Source of the DNA: Actinomycetota bacterium
Lineage (GTDB): Bacteria; Actinomycetota; Thermoleophilia; RBG-16-64-13
Length of the DNA: 64,000 bases
Direction: 5' to 3'
Assembly (NCBI GenBank): GCA_016278725.1
Contig: JADQBG010000009.1
Span: forward strand, 215,692-279,691
The translations under genes and the position numbers were made by a program. The notes beneath the pieces were generated by a model. The model did not search any database. It worked only from the letters and a program-made list of their open reading frames with translations, and was not told the DNA's origin. Each line of letters begins with the position of its first letter. Position 1 is the stretch's first letter. Positions 7,769-14,893 of the stretch are shown here, in pieces.

Positions 7769-10731
7769 ATTTCAACGAGGCCAACACCGTCGAAGCTTTC
7801 ATCCGAGACCGACTCTGCGGTGGTATCACCCACCACACCGCAATCGGCCCCGGCCTCGCCCGGCGCTCCGGCCAGATCTCCGGTCTCGGCTGGCATTTCC
7901 TCGCGCCGCAGGACCTGCCACGTCAGTTGCATGAGGTTTTGGTTGAGGACCACCTGCGCGAGGCGCTCATTCGCCTGAACCCGGAGATCGCCGCTGAACC
8001 CGACCGCGCCGAAGATGTCCTACACAGATTGCGTGCCATCATCTTGGCTGTTCGCACGGACGGTCTCGTCAAGGCCAACGAGGAGTTCGCCGCCTGGCTG
8101 ACGGGCGAGCGGTCTATGCCCTTCGGCGAGCGCGGGGAACATGTCACCATTCGCCTCATTGACTTCGCCGACCTCGAGCAGAACGAGTATGTCGTCACCA
8201 CCCAGTACACGGTGCGCGCCGGAGCTTCTGAAAAGCGCGCCGACCTGGTGCTGCTCGTAAATGGCATCCCGCTCGTGGTGATCGAGGCGAAGACGCCGGT
8301 GCGTGCGAGCCAGAGCTGGCTCGATGCGGCGCTTCAAGTGCATGACGACTACGAGCACAACGTCCCCGAGCTCTTCGTCCCGAACCTGTTTTCCGTGGCC
8401 ACCGAGGGCAAGGAGTTTCGTTACGGCTCCATTGGGCTTCCCGTGGACATGTGGGGGCCGTGGTGGGTCGATGCCAATGAAGGGGCGCCGGCCCTGCACC
8501 GGATCGAGGAGGCCGTCGCTTCCATGCTCCGACCGGGTGTCGTTCTCGATCTGCTTGCGAACTTCACCGCCTACGCTACCGACCAGAAGAATTGCCGCAC
8601 CAAGATCATCGCCCGCTACCAGCAGTATGAGGGCACCAACAAGATCGTGGAGCGCGTGGTGGCCGGGCACCCGAAGAAGGGGCTCATCTGGCACTTCCAG
8701 GGCTCAGGCAAGTCCCTGCTCATGCTCTTTGCCGCCCGGAAGCTCCGTCTGCACCCTGCCTTAAGGAATCCAACCGTCGTGATCGTGGTCGACCGCATCG
8801 ACCTGGACACTCAGATCTCCAGCACCTTCTACGCCTCCGACACCCCCAACCTGGTGAAGGCCGACAGCCGCGCAGCGCTCGCGGAGCTGCTCTCCCAGGA
8901 CGTACGCAAGATCATTATCACCACCATCTTCAAGTTCGGTGAGGCCGACGGAGTTCTGAACGACCGTTCCAACATCATTGCTCTCGTGGACGAGGCACAC
9001 CGGACGCAAGAGGGGGACCTGGGTCGCAAGATGCGCGAAGGGCTCCCGAACGCTTTCCTTTTTGGGCTCACCGGCACGCCCATTAACCGGACCGACCGCA
9101 ACACCTTCTACGCCTTTGGAGCGGAGGAGGATAAGGGGGGCTATCTGAGCCGCTACGGCTTCGAGGAGTCCGTGCGGGATGGAGCGACCATGCCGCTTCA
9201 CTTCGAGCCCCGGCTGCTTGAGCTCCACATCGACCAAGCGGCCATCGACGAAGCCTTCAAGGAGCTGACGGGCAATCTGAGCGATCTCGACCGTGACCTG
9301 CTGGCAAAGACGGCGGCCAAGATGGCTGTGCTCGTGAAGTCACCCGAGCGCATTCGTGCCATCTGCGCCGACATTGCCGCCCACTACCAGGAGAAGGTTG
9401 CCCCCAACGGGTTCGGTGCACAGGTGGTCACCTTTGACCGAGAGAGCTGCCTCCTATACAAACAGGTGCTGGATGAGTTCCTGCCTCCGGAGACGTCCGA
9501 CATCGTCATGACCGTGAGCAGCGGCGAGGAGCACTTCGCACCATATCGGCGCGACCGAGAAGCCGAAGAGAAGCTGCTGGACCGCTTTCGCGACCCGGCC
9601 GATCCGCTCAAGGTGCTGATCGTTACCGCCAAGCTCCTCACCGGCTTTGATGCGCCGATCCTTCAGACCATGTATCTGGATAAGCCGCTGCGTGACCACA
9701 CGCTGCTGCAGGCAATCTGTCGCACGAACCGGCCGTATGGGGACGACAAGACCCACGGCCTCATCGTCGATTACCTAGGCATCTTCGACGACGTAGCTCA
9801 GGCTATCCAGTTCGACGAGGAGGGCATCACGCGGGTGGTGACCAACATCGCTGAGCTGATCGAGAAGTTCCCCGGCGCAATGGAGAATTGCTTAGTCTTC
9901 TTCCCTGGCGTCGATCGGTCGATAGGCGGCTACGAGGGGCTGATACTTGCTCAGCAGTGCTTGCCCAACAACGACGTCCGAGACGCCTTCGCCGAGCACT
10001 ACAGCTATCTGAGCCGGCTCTGGGAGGCTATCTCCCCGGACACCGCTTTAGGCCAGTACGAGACCGATTACCGGTGGCTCACCCAGGTCTACGAGTCGGT
10101 AAAGCCCTCAAGCGGCACCGGGAAGCTCCTCTGGCATCGGCTCGGGCCGAAGACCATCGACCTGATCCACGAGCACGTGCACGTGGACGCCGTTCGCGAC
10201 GACCTACAGACCCTCGTGCTGGACGCGGAGCTCCTCGAGGCGGTGCTGACGACGCCGGACCCGGGGCGCAAGGCGAAAGAGGTCGAGATCAAGCTCGCCC
10301 GGAGGCTGCGAGGCCATGGGAACGACCCGGTATTCCGCGGCTTAGGAGAACGCCTGGAGGCGCTGAAGGCGCGCCATGAACAGGGTCTACTCACAAGCGT
10401 CGAATTCCTGAAGGAGCTTCTTGAGCTTGCCCGCGACGTACTCCACGCGGAACAGACGACACCGCCCATCGAGCAGGAGGAGCGGGGTAAGGCAGCGCTG
10501 ACCGAGCTTTTCGAAGAGGCCAAGAACCCGGAGACTCCTGTCCTTGTGGAGCGAGTGGTCAGTGACATCGACGAGATCGTACGGGTGGTTCGCTTCGACG
10601 GCTGGCAGGACACCCACGCCGGCGAGCGTGAGGTCAAGAAGGCCCTACGAAGTACGCTCTTTAAGTACAAACTCCATCAGGAGCAGGAGCTCTTCGATCG
10701 GGCGTATGAGTACATTCGGATGTATTACTGA
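7765..10731 (+). CDS. hsdR: Type I restriction-modification endonuclease/translocase subunit
   Basis: A 988-residue HsdR of normal length. The N-terminal PD-(D/E)xK-type nuclease has V-I-E-A-K-T-P at residues 172-178. The superfamily 2 translocase follows: Walker A G-S-G-K-S at 313-317, D-E-A-H at 409-412, then G-L-T-G-T-P, and the motif VI-like Q-A-I-C-R-T-N-R. The C-terminal helical region contacts the methylase core. All catalytic motifs are present. ATG 7765 overlaps the hsdS stop by four bases; an upstream extension in the same frame lies within hsdS and is rejected. It cleaves unmethylated DNA after ATP-driven translocation. Confidence 0.95.
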   Translation: MNFNEANTVEAFIRDRLCGGITHHTAIGPGLARRSGQISGLGWHFLAPQDLPRQLHEVLVEDHLREALIRLNPEIAAEPDRAEDVLHRLRAIILAVRTDGLVKANEEFAAWLTGERSMPFGERGEHVTIRLIDFADLEQNEYVVTTQYTVRAGASEKRADLVLLVNGIPLVVIEAKTPVRASQSWLDAALQVHDDYEHNVPELFVPNLFSVATEGKEFRYGSIGLPVDMWGPWWVDANEGAPALHRIEEAVASMLRPGVVLDLLANFTAYATDQKNCRTKIIARYQQYEGTNKIVERVVAGHPKKGLIWHFQGSGKSLLMLFAARKLRLHPALRNPTVVIVVDRIDLDTQISSTFYASDTPNLVKADSRAALAELLSQDVRKIIITTIFKFGEADGVLNDRSNIIALVDEAHRTQEGDLGRKMREGLPNAFLFGLTGTPINRTDRNTFYAFGAEEDKGGYLSRYGFEESVRDGATMPLHFEPRLLELHIDQAAIDEAFKELTGNLSDLDRDLLAKTAAKMAVLVKSPERIRAICADIAAHYQEKVAPNGFGAQVVTFDRESCLLYKQVLDEFLPPETSDIVMTVSSGEEHFAPYRRDREAEEKLLDRFRDPADPLKVLIVTAKLLTGFDAPILQTMYLDKPLRDHTLLQAICRTNRPYGDDKTHGLIVDYLGIFDDVAQAIQFDEEGITRVVTNIAELIEKFPGAMENCLVFFPGVDRSIGGYEGLILAQQCLPNNDVRDAFAEHYSYLSRLWEAISPDTALGQYETDYRWLTQVYESVKPSSGTGKLLWHRLGPKTIDLIHEHVHVDAVRDDLQTLVLDAELLEAVLTTPDPGRKAKEVEIKLARRLRGHGNDPVFRGLGERLEALKARHEQGLLTSVEFLKELLELARDVLHAEQTTPPIEQEERGKAALTELFEEAKNPETPVLVERVVSDIDEIVRVVRFDGWQDTHAGEREVKKALRSTLFKYKLHQEQELFDRAYEYIRMYY

Positions 10732-10806
10732 GTCGCTATTCCCGTGTCTCATCACAAACCGCCATCGTGCCAGCCTCACCCCTGCTGGTCCGAACTCGGG
10801 CTGACC

Positions 10807-10834
10807 TTGACACCTATAACCTGTAGGTTAATAT
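10807..10834 (+). promoter_or_regulatory. Promoter of the toxin-antitoxin-chaperone operon
   Basis: A perfect -35 TTGACA at 10807-10812 is followed after 16 bases by TAATAT at 10829-10834. The -10 box overlaps the predicted toxin ATG at 10833, so a transcript would start inside the coding region; either the true toxin start is downstream or a second promoter exists. Confidence 0.6.
10817..10830. promoter_or_regulatory. Operator palindrome for the antitoxin
   Basis: A perfect inverted repeat TAACCT-GT-AGGTTA sits between the -35 and -10 boxes. That is the expected place for an operator bound by a HigA-type antitoxin repressing its own operon. Binding is inferred, the repeat is seen. Confidence 0.65.
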
Positions 10835-11234
10835 GAAGCTGCGGCGAATCGCGGAAAGCGCTTGGCGAGTAGTGGCGATCGAGGAGGATGACGGGACTTG
10901 TCAGGTTCTGGAGGTCTTGGGCGAAGGTGTCGAGCGGGGCGACGCGGACGCCCGCGCGATGCTCGCAAGGATCAGCCGAGTCGCCGAGCAGCCGGTCCTA
11001 ACGCGCAACAAGCAACAGTGTCGGCCGCTCAAGGGATCTAAGAACCTCTACGAGCTCAAAGCGGGGGCTTTGCGGGTGTTCTGGTTCTACTACGGGCGGA
11101 TGATGATCGTGTGCGCGGAGGTGCACGAGAAGACCAAGGCATCGGAACTACGTCGGCAAATCCAGCGCTCTGAGGAGCTACGCGAGCGGTTGCTAGCGGC
11201 CGGTTCCCCAGACGAAATCGAGATAGTGGACTAG
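10833..11234 (+). CDS. HigB/RelE-superfamily toxin of a TAC system
   Basis: A 133-residue protein with the layout of phage Gp49-like/HigB mRNA interferases: W-R-V-V near residue 11, an acidic V-L-E-V-L segment, then a basic core with R-P-L-K-G-S-K-N-L-Y-E-L-K and a strand L-R-V-F-W-F-Y-Y. A C-terminal helix, H-E-K-T-K-A-S-E-L, follows. Such toxins cut mRNA on the ribosome. It is first in a three-gene operon, toxin before antitoxin, which is the HigBA order. ATG 10833 overlaps the -10 box, so the exact start is uncertain. Thirteen bases separate it from the antitoxin gene. Confidence 0.8.
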   Translation: MKLRRIAESAWRVVAIEEDDGTCQVLEVLGEGVERGDADARAMLARISRVAEQPVLTRNKQQCRPLKGSKNLYELKAGALRVFWFYYGRMMIVCAEVHEKTKASELRRQIQRSEELRERLLAAGSPDEIEIVD

Positions 11235-11247
11235 GGCAGGAGCGGGT

Positions 11248-11712
11248 ATGAGCGAACGGCAAACTAGGAGTTTCTCTGAGCTCTACGAGGAACTCGAGAG
11301 AGACCCGGCCTACTGGGCCGATCGGGCGGTACTCGATTTCACGGATGAGCTTGCAAGACTCATGGACGAGCAGCAGGTGTCCCGAGCGGAACTTGCAAGG
11401 AGAATCGGGTCGAGTCAGGCCTACGTAACGAAAGCACTGAACAGTCGGGCTAACTTCACAATTGCTTCGATGACAAAGCTCGCCCTGGCGCTCGGTAGCG
11501 AGTTACGTCTACACCTTGCTCCGCGGCATAGCGTCACCCACTGGTTCGATGAGATCACCTCTTACGTGCCCTACCGTGAGGCCGCGAGCAAGCCGATTGA
11601 GTCAACGATGACGGTGCCGTCGACCGCCCAGAGCGCAGCTCCCGAGCCTGAATACAACGTCTCCCCGGACCTGGCAAAGGAGCCAGATGCAGCTTTCCCC
11701 CCTGCAGCTTAG
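11248..11712 (+). CDS. HigA-like XRE antitoxin with C-terminal chaperone-addiction tail
   Basis: A 154-residue protein. Residues about 30-90 form a helix-turn-helix of the XRE type (S-R-A-E-L-A-R-R-I-G-S-S-Q-A-Y-V-T-K-A-L-N). After residue about 95 comes a low-complexity tail rich in Pro, Ala, Ser and Thr with no fold signature. In TAC systems such a tail (ChAD) makes the antitoxin unstable until the SecB-like chaperone binds it; a SecB-like gene directly overlapping this one supports that reading. It should neutralise the toxin and repress the operon through the palindrome at 10817-10830. ATG 11248 has AGGAG upstream. Confidence 0.85.
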   Translation: MSERQTRSFSELYEELERDPAYWADRAVLDFTDELARLMDEQQVSRAELARRIGSSQAYVTKALNSRANFTIASMTKLALALGSELRLHLAPRHSVTHWFDEITSYVPYREAASKPIESTMTVPSTAQSAAPEPEYNVSPDLAKEPDAAFPPAA

Positions 11713-12157
11713 AAAGTACGTCATTAACGCTCTGACCCTCCGGGCAGTCGATGGCTACGATACTGCTAACCCGCAGGCCGGTGCCATTACGCTGCGCGTG
11801 ACCGACCTGGCCCATGGCAATACGGAAAGGGAGAAGTGGAAGGTCGGACTGTCCGTAGCCTTGCATGAATCAGACGAGGGCGTAGAGCCTCCATATCTCA
11901 TGGAGGTTGAGATTGAGGGCTATTTCGACTTCCTGGATCTGAGCGCTGACGAAGACCACGCGGCCGCACTCGTGCTTGTGAATGGCGGTGGCCTTCTCTA
12001 CTCGGCGGTGCGGGAGCACGTGTGGACGCTGACCAGCCGAGGGCGTTGGAGCGCCTTCGTGCTGCCAACACTCGACCTTCGTGACTTGCGCGAGGGGCTT
12101 GTTCGCGCAGAGGTCCTGGCTGCAGGCGACGAGCCCGCCGCCCAGACCAGCCCCTAG
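11687..12157 (+). CDS. SecB-like chaperone of a TAC system
   Basis: A 156-residue protein. The diagnostic part is residues 95-145: N-G-G-G-L-L-Y-S-A-V-R-E-H, then L-T-S-R-G-R-W, then V-L-P-T-L-D-L. This matches the SecB pattern L-Y-P-Y-x-R-E, L-x-x-R-G-x-F, and L-x-P-[VI]-N-F. Four beta strands precede it. It overlaps the antitoxin 3' end by 26 bases with GGAG at a proper distance from ATG 11687. Stand-alone SecB is unusual in Gram-positive-type bacteria, and the toxin-antitoxin neighbourhood makes a TAC chaperone much more likely than general export. Expected to bind the antitoxin tail and protect it. Confidence 0.82.
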   Translation: MQLSPLQLRKYVINALTLRAVDGYDTANPQAGAITLRVTDLAHGNTEREKWKVGLSVALHESDEGVEPPYLMEVEIEGYFDFLDLSADEDHAAALVLVNGGGLLYSAVREHVWTLTSRGRWSAFVLPTLDLRDLREGLVRAEVLAAGDEPAAQTSP

Positions 12158-12174
12158 GTTCGTGGAAGCCCTGC

Positions 12175-12204
12175 GCGCTGTCGTGCGCTGTCGTGCGCTG
12201 TCGT
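12175..12204 (+). repeat. Three tandem copies of a 10-bp unit
   Basis: GCGCTGTCGT is repeated three times head to tail just downstream of the chaperone gene. No role known; could be slippage. The stretch 12158-12431 holds no gene I can support. Confidence 0.85.
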
Positions 12205-12431
12205 CGGGTCCCTTCGTTGCCCGCTTTTGTCCATGGCCTTGGGGTGGCCTGCCCGCGTGCTCTAAACCCGGCTTCAACATGGGTCAAGCGGTCGGGCGGA
12301 GGCTCGAGGCGGGTGACTTTCCGTTGCTGGACGCTGCGGGGCAGTACCCGCCGGGCTACGGCTATGGCTACGAAAATCGGCGTCAAGCGATTCCGCTGAC
12401 CCGCTCGTCCCCACAAAACCCCTGCAAAAGG

Positions 12432-12521
12432 CGGAGAGGGGGGGATTCGAACCCCCGGGCCCGGTCAAGCCGGACCAACGGTTTTCGAGACCGCCGCATT
12501 CAACCGCTCTGCCACCTCTCC
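12432..12521 (-). tRNA. tRNA-Ser (anticodon CGA)
   Basis: A 90-base gene with acceptor arms GGAGAGG/CCTCTCC, D-arm G-G-C-A-G-A-G-C-G-G-T-T, anticodon loop CTCGAAA (anticodon CGA), a long variable arm and the T-loop GTTCGAATC. Discriminator G; CCA is not encoded. It lies at the end of the accessory region; tRNA-Ser genes are common integration sites. Confidence 0.95.
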
Positions 12522-12651
12522 GCGGCACCGCGCCGGTCGGGGCCCTGGGTAGGACTGCGGCGGGGCGACTCCCGATGATACCGGATGGCCGTGCAAGCAT
12601 CCACGTTCGTGAGCGCGCTATGGGCCAAGCCCGGCTTTAGGCTCAATCCCG

Positions 12652-12850
12652 CTACCGGATGTCCCGTCGCTCGAAGAGCACGAAGGAAGCGCCGGTCAGC
12701 GCCACAGATGGACGAGCATGGCGGCATGGCTCCAGCCCATCCCGTTGTCGAGCGGGTCGTTCCCCGCCGAAGCCGAGACCCACCAGTATCTGAAGGAAGG
12801 AGGTGCGAGGGACCACGGGGTTGGCCAGGAGTAGACCCATCGTGCGCCGC
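12652..12850 (-). pseudogene. Decayed C-terminal fragment of an ABC-2 type permease
   Basis: Two frames together spell the C-terminal end of an ABC-2 permease. The first frame reads S-F-R-Y-W-W, then G-N-D-P-L-D-N-G, G-W-S-H-A-A-M-L-V, and stops near 12711. A shifted frame continues with A-S-F-V-L-F-E-R-R-D-I and stops at 12652-12654. The G-N-D-P-L-x-N-G-hydrophobic-F-E-R-R-D-I series is characteristic of these permeases. The frameshift and the missing front show that it is dead. It sits between tRNA-Ser and the kdp operon; the rest of 12522-12962 holds nothing else I recognise. Confidence 0.65.
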
Positions 12851-12962
12851 TCTTTACTGATCTTGATGCCGCTTTAACGGCCGCGCGCCGCTTCCTCGCA
12901 CACTCTTCACTCCATTGGTGTCACGATGGAGTTGAGCGACTTGACGATGAAGGGACGCACCA

Positions 12963-13055
12963 GTGGCTGATTTCGCATTCATCGCCCTCATCCTGCTGTT
13001 CGGTCTCACCAGTTGGGGGCTGGTAGTGCTCTTCGACCGGCTGAAGGATCGGTGA
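12963..13055 (+). CDS. 30-residue membrane peptide preceding kdpF
   Basis: A GTG-started 30-codon frame: Met-Ala-Asp, then a single hydrophobic helix (F-I-A-L-I-L-L-F-G-L, W-G-L-V-V-L-F), then a charged tail D-R-L-K-D-R. It stops seven bases before kdpF and looks like the first gene of the kdp operon. Similar tiny proteins upstream of kdpF occur in other high-GC Gram-positives (family memory). It may stabilise the Kdp complex as KdpF does, or regulate it; neither is shown. Confidence 0.65.
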   Translation: MADFAFIALILLFGLTSWGLVVLFDRLKDR

Positions 13056-13062
13056 GAACACC

Positions 13063-13146
13063 ATGGTCTGGGTGGCCGCCATCATCGCCATCTTCCTGTT
13101 CGTCTATTTGGTCATCGCCCTGCTGAAGCCAGAGTGGTTCGGGTGA
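13063..13146 (+). CDS. kdpF: Potassium-transporting ATPase subunit KdpF
   Basis: A 27-residue single-helix protein: a hydrophobic stretch [11 protein letters not shown] followed by K-P-E-W-F, the typical KdpF ending. It overlaps kdpA by four bases (GTGA). KdpF is a lipid-like stabiliser of the KdpABC complex in the membrane. Confidence 0.9.
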   Translation: MVWVAAIIAIFLFVYLVIALLKPEWFG

Positions 13147-14882
13147 GCGGCCTAGACATCCTCGAGATCCTCATCTTCCTGGGACTGGTACTGCTCCTGG
13201 TCAAGCCTCTCGGCGGCTACATCGCACGCGTGTACCAAGGGCAGCCGACCCGGTTGGGGCGGGCGCTCGGGCCCGTCGAATCCCGTCTCTACCGGGTTAT
13301 GGGCACCAGTCCAGACCAGGAGATGGGTTGGAAGACCTACGCCCTCGCTTTCCTTGTCGTTAACTTAATTGGCCTCCTGACCGTTTACGCTCTGCTCCGC
13401 CTGCAGCGCCTCCTTCCTCTGAACCCCCAGGCCCGCGGTGGCGTGCCCCCAGACCTCGCCTTCAACACCGCGGTGAGCTTCACGACCAACACGAACTGGC
13501 AGAGTTACAGCGGCGAGTCCACCCTGGGCTACCTCGCCCAGATGCTGGGTCTGACGGTCCAAAACTTCCTCTCCGCGGCTAGCGGAATGGCCGTGCTCGT
13601 CGCCTTCGCGCGCGCTCTGGCTCGGCACACGAGCCGCACGATAGGCAACTTCTGGGTGGACCTGACTCGGGGTGTGCTCTACGTGCTCCTCCCTCTGTCG
13701 CTCGCCGTCGCCGTGGTGCTCGTGTCTCAGGGGGCGGTGCAATCGTTCGGCTCCTACCGCACTGCCACCCTGGTCCAGTCGACGGTGAATGCCCAAGGCG
13801 AGCAGGTGGCTCAGCAGACGATTCCCGCAGGGCCGGCCGCCTCACAGGTGGCCATAAAGCAGCTGGGAACGAACGGAGGGGGCTTCTTCGGCGCCAACTC
13901 GTCCCATCCCTTCGAGAATCCAACTCCGGTGAGCAATATGGTCGAACTGGTGTCCATCCTGTTGATCGCGGCGGCGCTGACCTACACGTTCGGACGCATG
14001 GTCGGCGACACCCGCCAGGGATGGGCGATCTTGATCGCCATGACGGCGTTGTTCGTGGCCGTGTTGAGCCTGAATGTATGGGCCGACACCCGGCCCAATC
14101 CCAGCCTCACGCCCATCGGCGTCACCCAAGCCGCCTCGCCCAATCAGTCCGGAGGAAACATGGAAGGCAAGGAGGTTCGATTCGGGGCGGCCTCGTCGGC
14201 GGCCTGGGCCGCCGCGACCACCGCCGCATCCAATGGTTCGGTCTCCGGCATGCACGACTCACTCATGCCCTTGGCAGGCATGGGAGCGATGCTCCTCATG
14301 GGGCTCGGAGAGGTGGTTTTCGGAGGCGTGGGCTCTGGACTCTACGGCATGCTGGCCTTCGTCATCGTCGCAGTATTCGTAGCCGGTCTCATGGTTGGCC
14401 GGACTCCCGAGTACCTGGGCAAGAAGGTGGAGTCTTACGAGATGAAGATGGCTTCGCTCGTGGCCCTCATTCCCCCGATGGCCGTCCTTATCGGCACCGC
14501 CGTGGCTGTAGCCTTCCTCGGCCCCCGGGACGCCGTTCTCAATCCCGGAGCGCATGGCTTTAGCGAGATCCTCTACGCTTTCACGTCGGCGAGCAACAAC
14601 AACGGGAGTGCCTTTGCCGGGCTGGGCGCGAATACGCCCTTCTACAACACCGCCCTGGGCATCGCAATGCTGGTGGGGAGGTATTGGCTGGCCATCCCGG
14701 TGCTCGCCATCGCAGGTTCACTCGCCGCTAAGAAGAAGGCGCCGTCGTCGGCCGGCACCCTGCCCACGCATGGACCGCTCTTTGTCGGCTGGCTGATGGC
14801 CGTGGTGGTAATCGTCGGCGCGCTGAGCTTCTTCCCGGTGCTGGCTCTGGGACCCATCGTCGAGCAGCTCATGCTGCATTAG
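13143..14882 (+). CDS. kdpA: Potassium-transporting ATPase channel-like subunit KdpA
   Basis: A 579-residue membrane protein with the repeated K+-filter motifs of the KdpA superfamily of K+ transporters: S-F-T-T-N-T-N-W-Q near residue 120, [10 protein letters not shown] near 245, and [10 protein letters not shown] near 488. About ten hydrophobic helices. It binds and carries K+ while KdpB hydrolyses ATP. GTG 13143 overlaps the kdpF stop; the GTG at 13134 is also in frame but lies inside kdpF. Full length for the family. Confidence 0.97.
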   Translation: MSGLDILEILIFLGLVLLLVKPLGGYIARVYQGQPTRLGRALGPVESRLYRVMGTSPDQEMGWKTYALAFLVVNLIGLLTVYALLRLQRLLPLNPQARGGVPPDLAFNTAVSFTTNTNWQSYSGESTLGYLAQMLGLTVQNFLSAASGMAVLVAFARALARHTSRTIGNFWVDLTRGVLYVLLPLSLAVAVVLVSQGAVQSFGSYRTATLVQSTVNAQGEQVAQQTIPAGPAASQVAIKQLGTNGGGFFGANSSHPFENPTPVSNMVELVSILLIAAALTYTFGRMVGDTRQGWAILIAMTALFVAVLSLNVWADTRPNPSLTPIGVTQAASPNQSGGNMEGKEVRFGAASSAAWAAATTAASNGSVSGMHDSLMPLAGMGAMLLMGLGEVVFGGVGSGLYGMLAFVIVAVFVAGLMVGRTPEYLGKKVESYEMKMASLVALIPPMAVLIGTAVAVAFLGPRDAVLNPGAHGFSEILYAFTSASNNNGSAFAGLGANTPFYNTALGIAMLVGRYWLAIPVLAIAGSLAAKKKAPSSAGTLPTHGPLFVGWLMAVVVIVGALSFFPVLALGPIVEQLMLH

Positions 14883-14893
14883 GGATCACGGAC

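Noticed and set aside
12158..12431. Coding region between the TAC operon and the tRNA
   Set aside because: Open frames on both strands are Arg-rich and lack ribosome-binding sites; the short Gly/Tyr repeats near 12350 look accidental.
12432..12521. Attachment-site duplication of the tRNA-Ser 3' end
   Set aside because: I found no second copy of the T-arm/acceptor sequence in the left part of the window; it could lie outside.
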